Below, in pieces: positions 1 to 8,774 of a stretch of DNA of 64,000 nt. Origin of the DNA: DATFQE01 sp963733845 (GTDB taxonomy: Bacteria; Actinomycetota; Thermoleophilia; Gaiellales; Gaiellaceae); assembly GCA_963733845.1 (NCBI GenBank), contig CAVTEM010000005.1:257371-321370 (forward strand), in the 5' to 3' direction. Below the pieces are notes generated by a model. It saw only the letters and a list, made by a program, of their open reading frames with translations, did no database searches and was not told the DNA's origin. A program made the position numbers and the translations under genes. Within the stretch, counting starts at the first letter, position 1. Each line of letters opens with the position of its first letter.

Positions 1-1
1 C

Positions 2-967
2 TTCAACTTGCAGCAGACGCTGCTGATCGCCACGCCGCTCGTTTTCACCGGCCTCGCGGTTGCGTTCGCGTTCCGCTGCGGCATGTTCAACATCGGCGGC
101 CAGGGCCAGTACATCGTCGGCGCGATGGTGTCCGTCTGGGTCGGCTCCTCATGGGCCGGCCTGGGCGGCAGGCTGCACATCGTGGTCGCGATCGCCCTGG
201 CGGCACTCGCGGGCGCGGCCTGGGCCGGGATCGCGGGCTTACTCAAGGCGACGGTGGGCGCCCACGAGGTGATCACGACGATCATGCTCAACTGGATCGC
301 GTACTGGATCGGCAACTGGGCCTTCGGTCAGGGCGGACCGCTCCAGAACGACATCAACGAGTCCGTGCCGGTGTCGAACGATGTCGTCGAGAACGCGAAG
401 CTGTCGGTCTTCTGGGGTGACCCGCTGCTGCAGGGGCTCCACACCGGCTTCTTCCTGGCGATCGCCGCCCTCGTCGTCTACTGGGTCGTCCTCAACCGGA
501 CGACGCTCGGCTACGAGGTGCGTGCGGTCGGCTTCAACCCGGAGGCGGCGCGCTACGGCGGGATCCCGGTGAAGCGCAGCTACTTCCTGGCGATGGCGAT
601 CGCGGGCGGCTTCGCCGCGATCGGCGGTGCGCTCGACATTCTCGGCTGGCAGTTCCGGCTCGGCCAGATCGACATCCAGAACTCGACGATCGGGTTCATC
701 GGCATCGCGGTGGCGCTGCTCGGCCGCAACACCGCGGTCGGCGTGTTTCTGTCCGCGCTCTTGTTCGGGGCACTCCTGAACGGAACCTCGACGCGCAACC
801 TCGATCCCGAGGTCTTTCAGCCAGAGCTGGCCGGCAACCTCACCCTGATGATCCAGGCGCTCGTCCTGCTGTTCGTGGGCGCCGACGTGCTGATCCTGAT
901 GTTCTGGGGCCGTCTCAAGCGGTACTGGCCGAAACGTAGACGCGCGAGGCGGGAGGCGCCCGCGTGA
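2..967 (+). CDS. ABC transporter permease, nucleoside/simple-sugar type (5' partial)
   Basis: Inner-membrane permease of a BmpA/YufNOPQ-like importer for nucleosides or simple sugars. The reading frame is open to the left edge, so the N-terminus lies outside the window; the first in-frame TTG at 8 is probably internal. About 321 residues are visible, with a TM helix starting TPLVFTGLAVAFAF, then the FNIGGQGQ motif typical of this permease family, and many further hydrophobic helices. It ends in a basic cytoplasmic tail. The stop overlaps the next permease start by 4 bp (GTGA), so the two are co-translated partners. Substrate cannot be fixed: the binding protein and ATPase would lie upstream. 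Confidence 0.85.
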   Translation, partial: FNLQQTLLIATPLVFTGLAVAFAFRCGMFNIGGQGQYIVGAMVSVWVGSSWAGLGGRLHIVVAIALAALAGAAWAGIAGLLKATVGAHEVITTIMLNWIAYWIGNWAFGQGGPLQNDINESVPVSNDVVENAKLSVFWGDPLLQGLHTGFFLAIAALVVYWVVLNRTTLGYEVRAVGFNPEAARYGGIPVKRSYFLAMAIAGGFAAIGGALDILGWQFRLGQIDIQNSTIGFIGIAVALLGRNTAVGVFLSALLFGALLNGTSTRNLDPEVFQPELAGNLTLMIQALVLLFVGADVLILMFWGRLKRYWPKRRRARREAPA

Positions 968-2184
968 GCGCGTTCGCAGAAGGCGCACGGGCCAGGGGCC
1001 TGACGCTGACCGGCCCGAAGTCGGTCGCGATCGTGGGCATCGTCCTCTCGCTGGTCGGGTTCTGGCTCGTCCTGCCGCCGCTGACCCTCTCGTCCGCTGT
1101 CTGGCCGGTCGCCCTGGGGTTCCTTGGCGTCGCGGCAGGGATCTGGTCGGTCACGCGCGGGGCGAAGCGTGTGGGATGGGGTGCGGTCGCCCTCGGGATC
1201 GCGTCCATGGGCCTCGGCTTGCTCGCGCTGCAGTCGAGCGAGGCGAAGCTCGACGTCGTGGTCGTCTGGTCGGCGCTGCTGGCGTCGATGCTGCGCTACG
1301 CGACGCCGCTGACGTTCGCCGCGATCGGCGGGATGTTCTCCGAGCGGAGCGGCGTTGTGAACATCGCCCTCGAGGGGATGATGCTCTCGGGGGCGTTCTT
1401 CGGGATCCTCGCCGCGCAGAAGTCGGACTCCTGGGCCTTCGGCCTGCTCGCCGCGATGGCCGCGGGCGCGACGCTCGCGCTGATCCACGCGATCTTCTCC
1501 ATCCACCTCCGAGCCGACCAGATCGTCAGCGGCACGGCGATCAACTTCCTCGCGCTCGGGGTCACGGGCTACTTCTTCGTCGACGTCTACGGCGAGGAAG
1601 GGACGCCCGAGGGGATCCCGCGCATCCCCGACGTCAACCTGCCGCTCGACAAGATCCCCGGCGGCCTGGGCGAGTTCCTCGACGACGTCTTCGGCAGCCT
1701 CAACCTGATGATCTGGCTCTCGTTCCTGCTCTTGATCGTGTCGTACATCGTGATGTTCAAGATGCCGATCGGCCTGCGCATCCGTTCCGTCGGCGAGCAT
1801 CCGCGGGCAGCCGACACCGTCGGCATCTCGGTCTACGGCATCCGCTATCTGGCGGTGATCATCTCCGGGATTCTCGCCGCGCTCGGTGGTGCCTACCTGT
1901 CGATCGGCTTCCTGGGCTCCTTCAACGAGAACATGACGGCGGGGCGCGGCTTCATCGCGCTCGCCGCCCTGATCTTCGGCGCCTGGAGACCGTTCGGCGC
2001 CTTTGCGGCTGCGCTGCTGTTCGGCTTCTCGAGCGCTCTCGCGCAGCGCCTGCCCGAGTACTCCGGCTCCGCCGCGACCTTATTCCAGGCACTGCCCTAC
2101 GTCTTGACCCTGATCGCCGTCGCCGGCGTGATCGGCCGCTCGGTCCCGCCCGCCGCCATTGGTCGCCCCTACGTCAAGCAGTAA
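964..2184 (+). CDS. ABC transporter permease, nucleoside/simple-sugar type, second subunit
   Basis: Second permease of the same importer (YufQ/RbsC-like superfamily), 406 aa, GTG start overlapping the upstream stop. The N-terminal ~90 residues carry three extra helices before the conserved core. The core starts near LRYATPLTFAAIGGMFSERSG and includes the VVNIALEG motif (about residues 130-137) that aligns with FNIGGQGQ in subunit one. A conserved glycine-rich helix (GILAALGGAYLSIGFLGSF) and the AGRGFIALAALIFG segment near the C-terminus are hallmarks of the family. Its 3' end overlaps the next small gene by 26 bp. Confidence 0.87.
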   Translation: MSAFAEGARARGLTLTGPKSVAIVGIVLSLVGFWLVLPPLTLSSAVWPVALGFLGVAAGIWSVTRGAKRVGWGAVALGIASMGLGLLALQSSEAKLDVVVVWSALLASMLRYATPLTFAAIGGMFSERSGVVNIALEGMMLSGAFFGILAAQKSDSWAFGLLAAMAAGATLALIHAIFSIHLRADQIVSGTAINFLALGVTGYFFVDVYGEEGTPEGIPRIPDVNLPLDKIPGGLGEFLDDVFGSLNLMIWLSFLLLIVSYIVMFKMPIGLRIRSVGEHPRAADTVGISVYGIRYLAVIISGILAALGGAYLSIGFLGSFNENMTAGRGFIALAALIFGAWRPFGAFAAALLFGFSSALAQRLPEYSGSAATLFQALPYVLTLIAVAGVIGRSVPPAAIGRPYVKQ

Positions 2185-2518
2185 CGGACGCCCGAGGGGC
2201 AACGCCAGCGCGCCGCTCTCCGTCCTGTTCGGGCTTCTCTCGCTGGCGACGCTGCCGGCGGCGGTCGTCGTCGCGGGCGAATCCGACGAGCTGACGCTCG
2301 TCGAGGCCGGAGTGGCCGTCCCGGTCGCGGCAGTGTTCGCTCTGCTCGGCCTGTGGCTGGCACGTCGGGGGCGGCGACGAGCCGACCGGACGCTCGACCG
2401 CGTCGGCGGTCGCGGGACGGCGCGCGCGGGAAAGGTGCTGTCCGGCCTCGGTCTGTACGTCGCCGCCACGGCCGCGCTGGCGCTCGGCGTCTACGCGCTG
2501 CTCTCGGCTTCGGTCTGA
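2159..2518 (+). CDS. Small three-helix membrane protein, unknown function
   Basis: A 119-aa protein starting at TTG 2159 inside the end of the permease gene. It shows three hydrophobic stretches (about residues 18-40, 49-66 and 95-117) and a basic loop (RRGRRRADRT) between helices two and three. The overlap suggests co-expression with the importer. It resembles the general DUF4190-like small membrane proteins of actinobacteria in size and helix layout, but I do not recognise a specific family. The start is uncertain; no ATG is available and the first helix sets the latest possible start. Confidence 0.55.
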   Translation: MVAPTSSSNGRPRGNASAPLSVLFGLLSLATLPAAVVVAGESDELTLVEAGVAVPVAAVFALLGLWLARRGRRRADRTLDRVGGRGTARAGKVLSGLGLYVAATAALALGVYALLSASV

Positions 2519-2524
2519 CATACG

Positions 2525-2530
2525 TACACT
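2525..2530 (+). promoter_or_regulatory. Predicted -10 box of the RodZ-like gene
   Basis: TACACT lies 9 nt before the GTG start at 2540, so the transcript would begin at or very near the start codon (leaderless or nearly so). No good -35 box is seen at the usual distance. Confidence 0.4.
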
Positions 2531-2539
2531 GAATCTCCC

Positions 2540-3277
2540 GTGTTCGAGATAGGCAATAGCCTGCGAGAGGCTCGGCTGCGGCAAGGGCTCGACTTCCCCG
2601 AGATCGAGCAGCGGACGAAGATCCGCAGCAAGTACCTGCGCGCCCTCGAGGAGGAGCAGTTCGACCTCCTGCCCGGCCAGACGTACGTCAAGGGCTTCCT
2701 GCGCTCGTACTCCGAGTACCTCGGGCTGGACGGACAGCTCTACGTGGACGAGTTCAACTCCCGCTACGTCGCGGGTGAGGAGGAGCCGCCGATCAGCCCG
2801 AGCCGGAGCGAGGCGCTCGGGCGACGCGGCCGGCGGCGACGGGCAGAGTCCCGTGGCATCGTCCTGGCGCTCGCGGGGATCGCGGCCGTCACCGCCCTTG
2901 TGATCGCAGCCTGGCGCGCGGCGCCCGACGACCAGGAGCCGTCGATCCCGAACCTCGGCTCGGGCACGACCGAAACCAAGCAGCAGCCGGCGCGCAAGCC
3001 ACCCCGCGTCACGCTCGTCGCTACGGCCGGACCCGGCAACACGTGGCTCGAGATCCACCGCGGCTCGCTCGCCGGCCGGACGATCTACCGGGGGACGCTC
3101 GAGGCCGGCCAGTCGCGAACCTTCACGGGACCGCGCCTGTGGGTGTACGCGCGCGCGCCCGGGAACCTGCGGGTCAAGATCAACGGCCGCGTCCGCAAGC
3201 AGCTACCCGGGCGTGGCGCTCCCCGCGCCTTCCTGATCACGCCGCAGCGCTTCCGCCCGGTCACGCTCACGACTTGA
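2540..3277 (+). CDS. RodZ-like helix-turn-helix membrane protein
   Basis: 245-aa protein with RodZ-family architecture. It has an N-terminal cytoplasmic HTH_25 domain (residues 1-75; note LREARLRQGL, IRSKYLRALEEE and YVKGFLRSYSEYLGL). A low-complexity basic stretch (RRGRRRRAES) comes before one TM helix at about 106-126. A proline-rich extracytoplasmic linker follows, then a small beta-rich C-terminal domain (about 155-240, DUF4115-like). RodZ proteins link MreB or other cell-shape factors to the membrane. In many actinobacteria a RodZ-like gene sits just upstream of cinA-recA, as here. The stop overlaps the cinA start (TTGA). Confidence 0.8.
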   Translation: MFEIGNSLREARLRQGLDFPEIEQRTKIRSKYLRALEEEQFDLLPGQTYVKGFLRSYSEYLGLDGQLYVDEFNSRYVAGEEEPPISPSRSEALGRRGRRRRAESRGIVLALAGIAAVTALVIAAWRAAPDDQEPSIPNLGSGTTETKQQPARKPPRVTLVATAGPGNTWLEIHRGSLAGRTIYRGTLEAGQSRTFTGPRLWVYARAPGNLRVKINGRVRKQLPGRGAPRAFLITPQRFRPVTLTT

Positions 3278-4545
3278 GCCGTCCGCGCGCGGTCGTCCTC
3301 GTCACGGGGAGCGAGCTGGTTCGCGGCGACCGGCGCGACCTGAACGGTCCGTTCCTGGCGGGCGAGCTCGTGCGGCTCGGGCTGGAGCCCGCGCGGATCA
3401 CGATCGTCGGCGACTCCCCCGACGAGCTCGGCGCGGCGATCCGCGAGGGCCTCGACGCCGACTTGCTCGTGCTCTCGGGCGGGCTCGGCCCGACCCACGA
3501 CGACCGCACGATCGAGCTCCTCGCAGCCGGTGCCGGTCGCGAGCTCGTCGTCGACACGAAGCTCGAAACGGAGATCGAGGCGATCTCTCAGCGGATTGCC
3601 GAACGCCTGCGCAGGCCGTACGCCGACTTCGCAGCCGGAGTGCGGAAGCAAGCCTCGCTCCCCGCCGACGGCGTTTCGCTGGGCCTGGCGGGGACGGCGC
3701 CCGGAGTCGTGCTCGCCGCGAACGGATGCGTTGCGGTCGCGCTCCCAGGCCCGCCGGCAGAGCTGCAGCGTCTGTGGCAGTCGGCACTCCAGTCGGATGC
3801 TGTCCGCTTCGTGCTCGCGCGAGCCCAGCCGCCGGGACGGCGGGTGCTCAGGTTCTTCGGCGCGAGCGAGTCCGCGGTCGCCCGCGCGCTCGAGGAGGCG
3901 GGCGGAGACGGTGACGGTGTGGAGGCGACCATCTGCGCCCGCGACTTCGAGATCCACGTCGACCTGCTCGTCCAGCCGGGAGCGGAGGAGCGCGCCGACC
4001 ACCTCGCAGCCGCCCTGCGCGTCCCACTGGAGCGCTACCTGTTCGCGGAGGACGAACGCGGGATCGAGGAGATCGTCCTGGCGCTCTGTAGGGCTCGCGG
4101 GTTCACGCTGACCGCAGCCGAGTCCTGCACGGGCGGCATGGTCGCGGAGCGGATCACGTCGGTCTCCGGGGCGAGCGACGTCTTCGCCGGTTCGGTTGTC
4201 ACGTACTCGAATGCCCTGAAGCAGCACCTCCTCGGTGTTCCGGACGATCTCCTCGAACGCCATGGCGCGGTGTCGGCGGAGGTCGCCGCCGCGATGGCGT
4301 CCGGTGCCAGAATGCACCTCGGGGCGGACGTCAGCGTTGCCGTGACAGGCATCGCAGGGCCCGACGGAGGGACGCCTGAGAAGCCCGTCGGGCTCGTGTA
4401 CCTGCACGCCGCGAGCCCCGATGGGGAACGGGCTCGCGAGTTGAACCTGCCCGGCGAGCGAGAGCAGATCCGTCGCCGGTCCACGGTTGCCGCGCTGCAC
4501 CTTCTTCGCGCACATCTGACACGAAGCCGCGACAAGGCTGTATGA
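3274..4545 (+). CDS. cinA: CinA: competence/damage-inducible protein, nicotinamide-nucleotide amidase
   Basis: 423 aa from TTG 3274, chosen because it overlaps the upstream TGA as TTGA and begins the first beta strand (AVVLVTGSELVRGDRRDLNG). Longer in-frame extensions run through the RodZ-like gene. The N-terminal MoCF-like domain (1-170) shows SGGLGPTHDD, the family signature for the ADP-ribose pyrophosphatase-like half. The C-terminal PncC domain (about 265-420) carries TAAESCTGGM and VTGIAGPDGGTPEKPVG, typical of NMN deamidases that recycle NMN to NaMN. Next to thpR and recA, as in many Gram-positive genomes. Confidence 0.93.
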   Translation: MSRPRAVVLVTGSELVRGDRRDLNGPFLAGELVRLGLEPARITIVGDSPDELGAAIREGLDADLLVLSGGLGPTHDDRTIELLAAGAGRELVVDTKLETEIEAISQRIAERLRRPYADFAAGVRKQASLPADGVSLGLAGTAPGVVLAANGCVAVALPGPPAELQRLWQSALQSDAVRFVLARAQPPGRRVLRFFGASESAVARALEEAGGDGDGVEATICARDFEIHVDLLVQPGAEERADHLAAALRVPLERYLFAEDERGIEEIVLALCRARGFTLTAAESCTGGMVAERITSVSGASDVFAGSVVTYSNALKQHLLGVPDDLLERHGAVSAEVAAAMASGARMHLGADVSVAVTGIAGPDGGTPEKPVGLVYLHAASPDGERARELNLPGEREQIRRRSTVAALHLLRAHLTRSRDKAV

Positions 4546-5093
4546 AAAACGCCGCTAGCGTCGCGGGCAATGATCGCCTTCGACTCTTCTGCGGCTTTCC
4601 CGTGCCCGAGCGAGCTCTCGACGAGCTCGAGCGCTGGCAATCCGCAGAGCTCCGGGCCGGCCGTGTGGTCCCGCGCGGGAACCTGCACGTCACTCTTGCC
4701 TTTCTCGGCTCGCGGCCGGCGGAGGAGCTCGAGGCGATCGAGCGGGCGCTGCTCGACGCCGCGCAGGAGGCGCTCCGGCCCGTCTTCCGAGCGCTTCGCT
4801 ATCGGGAGACGCGGAGTGTCGGGATGCTCGTGCTCGACGACGAGGGCGGGAGGGCCACTGCGCTTGCGAACGAGCTCCACGAGCGGCTGGAGGCGCTCGG
4901 TGTCTACCGACGTGAGGCGCGGCCCTGGCTGCCACACCTCACCGTCGTGCGGTTTCGCGACCCTCCGCGGCTGCGGCCGCCCGTTCCCGATCTCGGCGCC
5001 GTCAGTCCGTCCGACGCCGCTGTCTACCATTCAGCGCTGCGACCGGACGGGGCGCAGTACACAGTCCTCGAATCGGTTGCGCTAGGAGGTTAA
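4542..5093 (+). CDS. thpR: ThpR: RNA 2',3'-cyclic phosphodiesterase (2H family)
   Basis: 183-aa 2H phosphoesterase, formerly called 2'-5' RNA ligase. Two HxT motifs form the active site: HVTLAFLG (about residue 50) and HLTVVRF (about residue 133), with the usual ~80-residue spacing. Start ATG 4542 overlaps the cinA stop (ATGA). A start a few codons later would remove only the non-conserved KNAASVAGN tip. It hydrolyses 2',3'-cyclic phosphate RNA ends. Its position between cinA and recA is conserved in many bacteria. Confidence 0.9.
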   Translation: MKNAASVAGNDRLRLFCGFPVPERALDELERWQSAELRAGRVVPRGNLHVTLAFLGSRPAEELEAIERALLDAAQEALRPVFRALRYRETRSVGMLVLDDEGGRATALANELHERLEALGVYRREARPWLPHLTVVRFRDPPRLRPPVPDLGAVSPSDAAVYHSALRPDGAQYTVLESVALGG

Positions 5094-5095
5094 GA

Positions 5096-6175
5096 GTGGA
5101 TCGCCAGCAAGCTCTCGACGTCGCGCTCGGTCAGATCGAGCGCCAGTTCGGTAAGGGCTCGGTCATGCGCATGAACGACCACGGCCAGGTCTCGACCGGC
5201 GCCGTGTCGACCGGGTCGCTCGCTCTCGACCTCGCGCTCGGGATCGGCGGCCTGCCCCGCGGGCGCGTCGTCGAGATCTTCGGTCCGGAGTCTTCGGGAA
5301 AGACCACGCTCGTGTACCACGTGATCGCGGAGGCGCAGAGGCGCGGCGGCATCTGTGCGTTCATCGACGCGGAGCACGCCATGGACCCGCAGTACTCGCG
5401 CCGCATCGGCGTCAACGTCGAGGATCTGCTCGTCTCACAGCCCGACAACGGCGAGCAGGCGCTCGAGATCGCCGAGCTGCTCGTGCGGAGCGGCGCGCTC
5501 GACGTGGTCGCGGTGGACTCGGTCGCCGCGCTGACGCCGAAGGCGGAGATCGAGGGCGAGATGGGCGACAGCCATGTCGGCCTCCAGGCCCGCCTGATGA
5601 GCCAGGCGCTGCGCAAGCTGGCCGGCACGCTCAACCGCACCGACACGATCTGCATCTTCACCAACCAGCTCCGCGAGAAGATCGGCGTCATGTTCGGCAA
5701 CCCGGAGACGACGCCGGGCGGCCGGGCGCTCAAGTTCTACTCCTCGGTCAGGCTCGACATCCGCCGCATCGAGACCCTGAAGGACGGCGTGGAGGCGATC
5801 GGCAACCGCGTTCGCGTCAAGGTCGTGAAGAACAAGGTCGCGCCGCCGTTCAAGCAGGCGGAGTTCGACATCATCTACGGCTCAGGGATCTCCTGGGAGG
5901 GCACGGTGCTCGATGCCGGCCTCGAGCGGAAGGTCGTCCAGAAGTCGGGCTCCTACTTCAGCTTCGAGGAAGAGCGGCTCGGCCAGGGTCGTCAGAACGC
6001 TACGGCGTTCCTCCGCGAGCATCCGGACGCGACGCAGGGCATCCTCGCCGCCATCCAGGCTCAGGTCGGGCCCGATCAGATCGTCTCCGCGCGGCTGCTG
6101 CCGACCGCAGACGCCGGGGAAAAGGCACCCGCCGAAGCCAAGGCCGAGGCCGAAGAGGTGCGCGCAGAGGCCTAG
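5096..6175 (+). CDS. recA: RecA recombinase
   Basis: 359 aa, a normal RecA length. GTG start at 5096 is preceded by a perfect AGGAGG (5084-5089) that overlaps the end of thpR. Visible landmarks are ERQFGKGSVM near the N-terminus, Walker A GPESSGKTT (about 62-70), FIDAEHAMDP, Walker B VVAVDSVAAL, loop L1 GEMGDSHVGLQARLMSQALRKL, the FTNQLREKIGVMFGNPETTPGG region and an acidic Ala/Glu-rich C-terminal tail. RecA coats ssDNA, drives strand exchange and triggers LexA cleavage. No SOS box is evident directly upstream, so expression probably depends on the cinA-thpR promoter region. recX follows after 3 bp. Confidence 0.98.
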   Translation: MDRQQALDVALGQIERQFGKGSVMRMNDHGQVSTGAVSTGSLALDLALGIGGLPRGRVVEIFGPESSGKTTLVYHVIAEAQRRGGICAFIDAEHAMDPQYSRRIGVNVEDLLVSQPDNGEQALEIAELLVRSGALDVVAVDSVAALTPKAEIEGEMGDSHVGLQARLMSQALRKLAGTLNRTDTICIFTNQLREKIGVMFGNPETTPGGRALKFYSSVRLDIRRIETLKDGVEAIGNRVRVKVVKNKVAPPFKQAEFDIIYGSGISWEGTVLDAGLERKVVQKSGSYFSFEEERLGQGRQNATAFLREHPDATQGILAAIQAQVGPDQIVSARLLPTADAGEKAPAEAKAEAEEVRAEA

Positions 6176-6178
6176 CCG

Positions 6179-6769
6179 GTGCCGCAGGTCACGGCGCTCA
6201 CGCCAGATCGCACGGGCAGCCGGGTCCTCGTCGAGCTCGACGGCGAGCCCTGGCGACGGATTCCGGTCGAAGTCGCAATGCGCGTCGGTCTCACCACCCA
6301 CGCCGAGCTCGAGCGCACCGACTTCCGGCGCCTGCGCCGGGAGCTCCGCCGTGGCGAGGCGCTGGACGCGGCGGCCCGAGCCCTGCGGCACAGGGACCGC
6401 TCGCGTGCGACGGTTCGCGCACGACTCGTGGACTCCGGTATCGCGCCCTGGGCGTGCGAGCAGGCCCTGGACGCGCTCACGCGGGCCGGCGTGCTGGACG
6501 ACGCACGCTTCGCCCGAGCGCGGGCGCGTGCCCTGGCAGACCGAGGCTCTGGCAACGCGCTGATCAGAGCCGACCTGATCGCCGCGGGCGTCGCGGAGGC
6601 CCAGACCGACGAGGCGATCGCCGAGCTCGAGCCGGAACGCGAGCGTGCGATCGGGCTTGCCGCGACGCGCGGTCGCAGCGTGGCAACGGCTCGCTGGCTG
6701 GCACGGCGAGGGTTCGGTGAGGAGTCGCTCGAGGCCGCCCTGCCGTCGATCGTTGCAGGCGAACCCTGA
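6179..6769 (+). CDS. recX: RecX regulatory protein
   Basis: 196-aa, all-helical RecX family protein that modulates RecA filaments. Starts at GTG 6179, 3 bp after recA. The N-terminal ~50 residues form a non-canonical extension (TALTPDRTGSRVLVELDG) seen in many Gram-positive RecX proteins. The three-helix repeats follow, including ALRHRDRSRATVRARLVDSGI, LDALTRAGVLDDARFARARARALADRG and the C-terminal ARRGFGEESLEAAL. Length and position argue for an intact gene. Confidence 0.93.
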   Translation: MPQVTALTPDRTGSRVLVELDGEPWRRIPVEVAMRVGLTTHAELERTDFRRLRRELRRGEALDAAARALRHRDRSRATVRARLVDSGIAPWACEQALDALTRAGVLDDARFARARARALADRGSGNALIRADLIAAGVAEAQTDEAIAELEPERERAIGLAATRGRSVATARWLARRGFGEESLEAALPSIVAGEP

Positions 6770-6782
6770 TCGGCGCTAGGAT
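6753..6782 (+). promoter_or_regulatory. Predicted sigma-70 promoter for rny
   Basis: TTGCAG (6753-6758), an 18-nt spacer, then TAGGAT (6777-6782), overlapping the end of recX. Transcription would start near 6790 and give rny a long 5' leader of about 248 nt. Confidence 0.45.
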
Positions 6783-6789
6783 GACGGCT

Positions 6790-7037
6790 GCTTCACCCGA
6801 CATTTTGCCTGCATAGCTAGCGTTTTCTGAATCGGCTCCGAAAACCAGATCCCATGATGACGAAATCACGACGAGCACCGGCGAAACGCACAGAAGGAGG
6901 TTTGCCAGACCGCGTGTAGCCGTGCTCCGGGCCGTGTGGCCCTGAGGTGGACCGATCCGGAAGGAGTGTGCGGGCCGGGTGCCGGGTGAGCACCCGCGGC
7001 TCGGCCGTGGACAACCGACGTCCACCCAGGAGCGTGC
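6790..7037 (+). other. Long, hairpin-rich 5' leader of rny
   Basis: No protein-coding ORF is supported here. Several inverted repeats are visible: GTTTTC/GAAAAC (6822-6827 with 6840-6845), GGGCC-GTGT-GGCCC (6929-6942), GGGTG/CACCC, and GTGGAC/GTCCAC (7007-7012 with 7020-7025). The last lies right before the AGGAG ribosome site (7029-7033) of the rny TTG start. Two extra SD-like runs (AGGAGG at 6895-6900, AAGGAG at 6961-6966) precede only very short ORFs. Possible roles are autoregulation of RNase Y by cleavage of its own leader, or a short leader peptide; both are inference. Confidence 0.4.
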
Positions 7038-8573
7038 TTGCTCATCGAACTCGCCACCGTCGTTGGCACCGTCCTTCTGACGGTGCTCGCCGTCCTCGTG
7101 GGTCTGCGCACGCTCGGAGCGTCGCGCGTCGGAGCCGCTCGGCGCATGCGCGAACTCCTGCTCTCGGAGGCGGAGCGGGAGTCCGAGACGATTCGCCGGG
7201 AAGCGCAGATCGCATCTCGTGAAGAGGCGATCCGACTGCGCGCGGAGGTCGAGCAGGAGCTCTCGGAGCGCCGAACGCGTGTCGCCAAGATCGAGGAACG
7301 GGTGCTCACCGCGGAGGAGCAGGTCGAGCGGAAGCTGACCGAGCTGGCCCGCCGCGAACAGGGAATGTCGGATCGCGAGACGCATCTCCGCTCCCTGCAG
7401 CAGGAACTGAAAGACGCGAAGGACGAGGAGCTCAAGCAGCTCGAGCGGATCTCGGGAATGACGGCCGGCGAGGCCAAGTCGCATCTGCTCGAGCAATCCG
7501 AGGAGCTCGTACGGCACGACCTCGCGCGCCGCGTGCGCCAAATGGAGGAGGAGGCGCAGGCGGAGGCGAAGCGGCGCGCCCGGAACCTCGTCGCCGACGC
7601 GCTGCAGCGGGTCGCCGCCAGCCATGCATCCGAGACCACGTCGTCGCTCGTGGAGCTTCCCTCAGACGACATGAAGGGCCGGATCATCGGCCGGGAGGGG
7701 CGCAACATCCGCGCCCTCGAGCATCTCACCGGGGTCGATTTCATCATCGACGACACACCGCAGGCCGTGGTGCTGTCGTCCTTCGACGGGATCCGGCGCG
7801 AGGTCGCGAAGCTGACGCTTCTGAAGCTGATCGAGGACGGGCGAATCCATCCCGCCCGGATCGAGGAGATGTACTACCAGTCCAAGGCGGAGATCGACGA
7901 CCACATTCGCCAGGTCGGCGAGCAGGCCGTGTTCGAGGCGAACTGCGGGCAGTTCCACGAGGAGCTCGTGAAGATCCTCGGGCGCCTTCACTACCGGACG
8001 AGCTACGGCCAGAACGTCCTCAAGCACACGCTCGAGGTGGTGCACCTCGCGGGCATCATGGCGAGCGAGCTGGAGGCGAGCGTGAAGACCGCCAAGCGAG
8101 CCGCGCTGCTCCACGATCTCGGGAAGGCGCTGACGCATGAGGTCGAGGGCTCGCACGCGGCGATCTCGGCGCAGTACGCGCGCCGGCACGGAGAGACGCA
8201 GGCGGTCGTCCACGCCGTCGAGGCGCACCACTACGAGGTCCAGCCGCAGACAGTCGAGGCCGTACTGGTGATCGCGGCGGACGCGATCTCGGGCGCCAGA
8301 CCCGGCGCGCGTGGGGACAGTCTGGAGAACTACATCAAGCGTCTCGAGGCGCTCGAGGAGATCGCGGCGCAGAAGAAGGGTGTCGAGAAGGCGTACGCGT
8401 TGCAGGCAGGGCGCGAGATCCGCGTCATCGTCAAGCCGGCGGAGATCGACGACGACAGCGCCGTGCTCCTCTCGCAGGAGATCGCGAGGGAGATCGAGGC
8501 GGAGCTCGAGTATCCCGGTCAGGTGAAGGTGACGGTGATCCGCGAGTCTCGCGCCGTCGAGTACGCCAAGTAG
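7038..8573 (+). CDS. rny: Ribonuclease Y
   Basis: 511-aa membrane-anchored endoribonuclease that starts mRNA decay. TTG start at 7038 follows AGGAG. N-terminal TM helix at about 3-22, then a long coiled coil (about 35-195) rich in Arg/Glu. A KH domain at about 205-270 carries GRIIGREGRNIR. The HD phosphohydrolase domain at about 325-420 has the metal-binding HDLGKAL motif (about 360) and later EAHHYEV. Length matches the family (510-520 aa). It stands alone between recX and miaB with its own predicted promoter and leader. Confidence 0.96.
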   Translation: MLIELATVVGTVLLTVLAVLVGLRTLGASRVGAARRMRELLLSEAERESETIRREAQIASREEAIRLRAEVEQELSERRTRVAKIEERVLTAEEQVERKLTELARREQGMSDRETHLRSLQQELKDAKDEELKQLERISGMTAGEAKSHLLEQSEELVRHDLARRVRQMEEEAQAEAKRRARNLVADALQRVAASHASETTSSLVELPSDDMKGRIIGREGRNIRALEHLTGVDFIIDDTPQAVVLSSFDGIRREVAKLTLLKLIEDGRIHPARIEEMYYQSKAEIDDHIRQVGEQAVFEANCGQFHEELVKILGRLHYRTSYGQNVLKHTLEVVHLAGIMASELEASVKTAKRAALLHDLGKALTHEVEGSHAAISAQYARRHGETQAVVHAVEAHHYEVQPQTVEAVLVIAADAISGARPGARGDSLENYIKRLEALEEIAAQKKGVEKAYALQAGREIRVIVKPAEIDDDSAVLLSQEIAREIEAELEYPGQVKVTVIRESRAVEYAK

Positions 8574-8612
8574 CGCTCGGGCACGCGCCACCACGGCACG
8601 AAAACCACACAA

Positions 8613-8629
8613 CCCCACCCTGGGTGGGG
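8613..8629. terminator. Inverted repeat after rny, possible terminator
   Basis: CCCCACCC-T-GGGTGGGG, a perfect 8-bp inverted repeat 40 bp after the rny stop. No T tract follows, so it could be a factor-dependent terminator, an RNA stabiliser or an operator. The rest of the 8574-8774 gap shows no ORF. Confidence 0.35.
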
Positions 8630-8759
8630 AGTTCGGCCCTTCCACCCGCCACCCGGTGTCGAGCGTACCGGCCGGCTCCGCACCGATCCGTGCCGACTTC
8701 GTGCCGATCGCGAACGCCGCCGGCAGTCCGGGCACTCAGACCGCCGTCGGCGGCGGCGG

Positions 8760-8765
8760 TACCAT
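8760..8765 (+). promoter_or_regulatory. Predicted -10 box of miaB
   Basis: TACCAT ends 9 nt before the GTG start of miaB, giving a nearly leaderless transcript. The -35 region is not convincing. Confidence 0.35.
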
Positions 8766-8774
8766 TTCCGGGCC

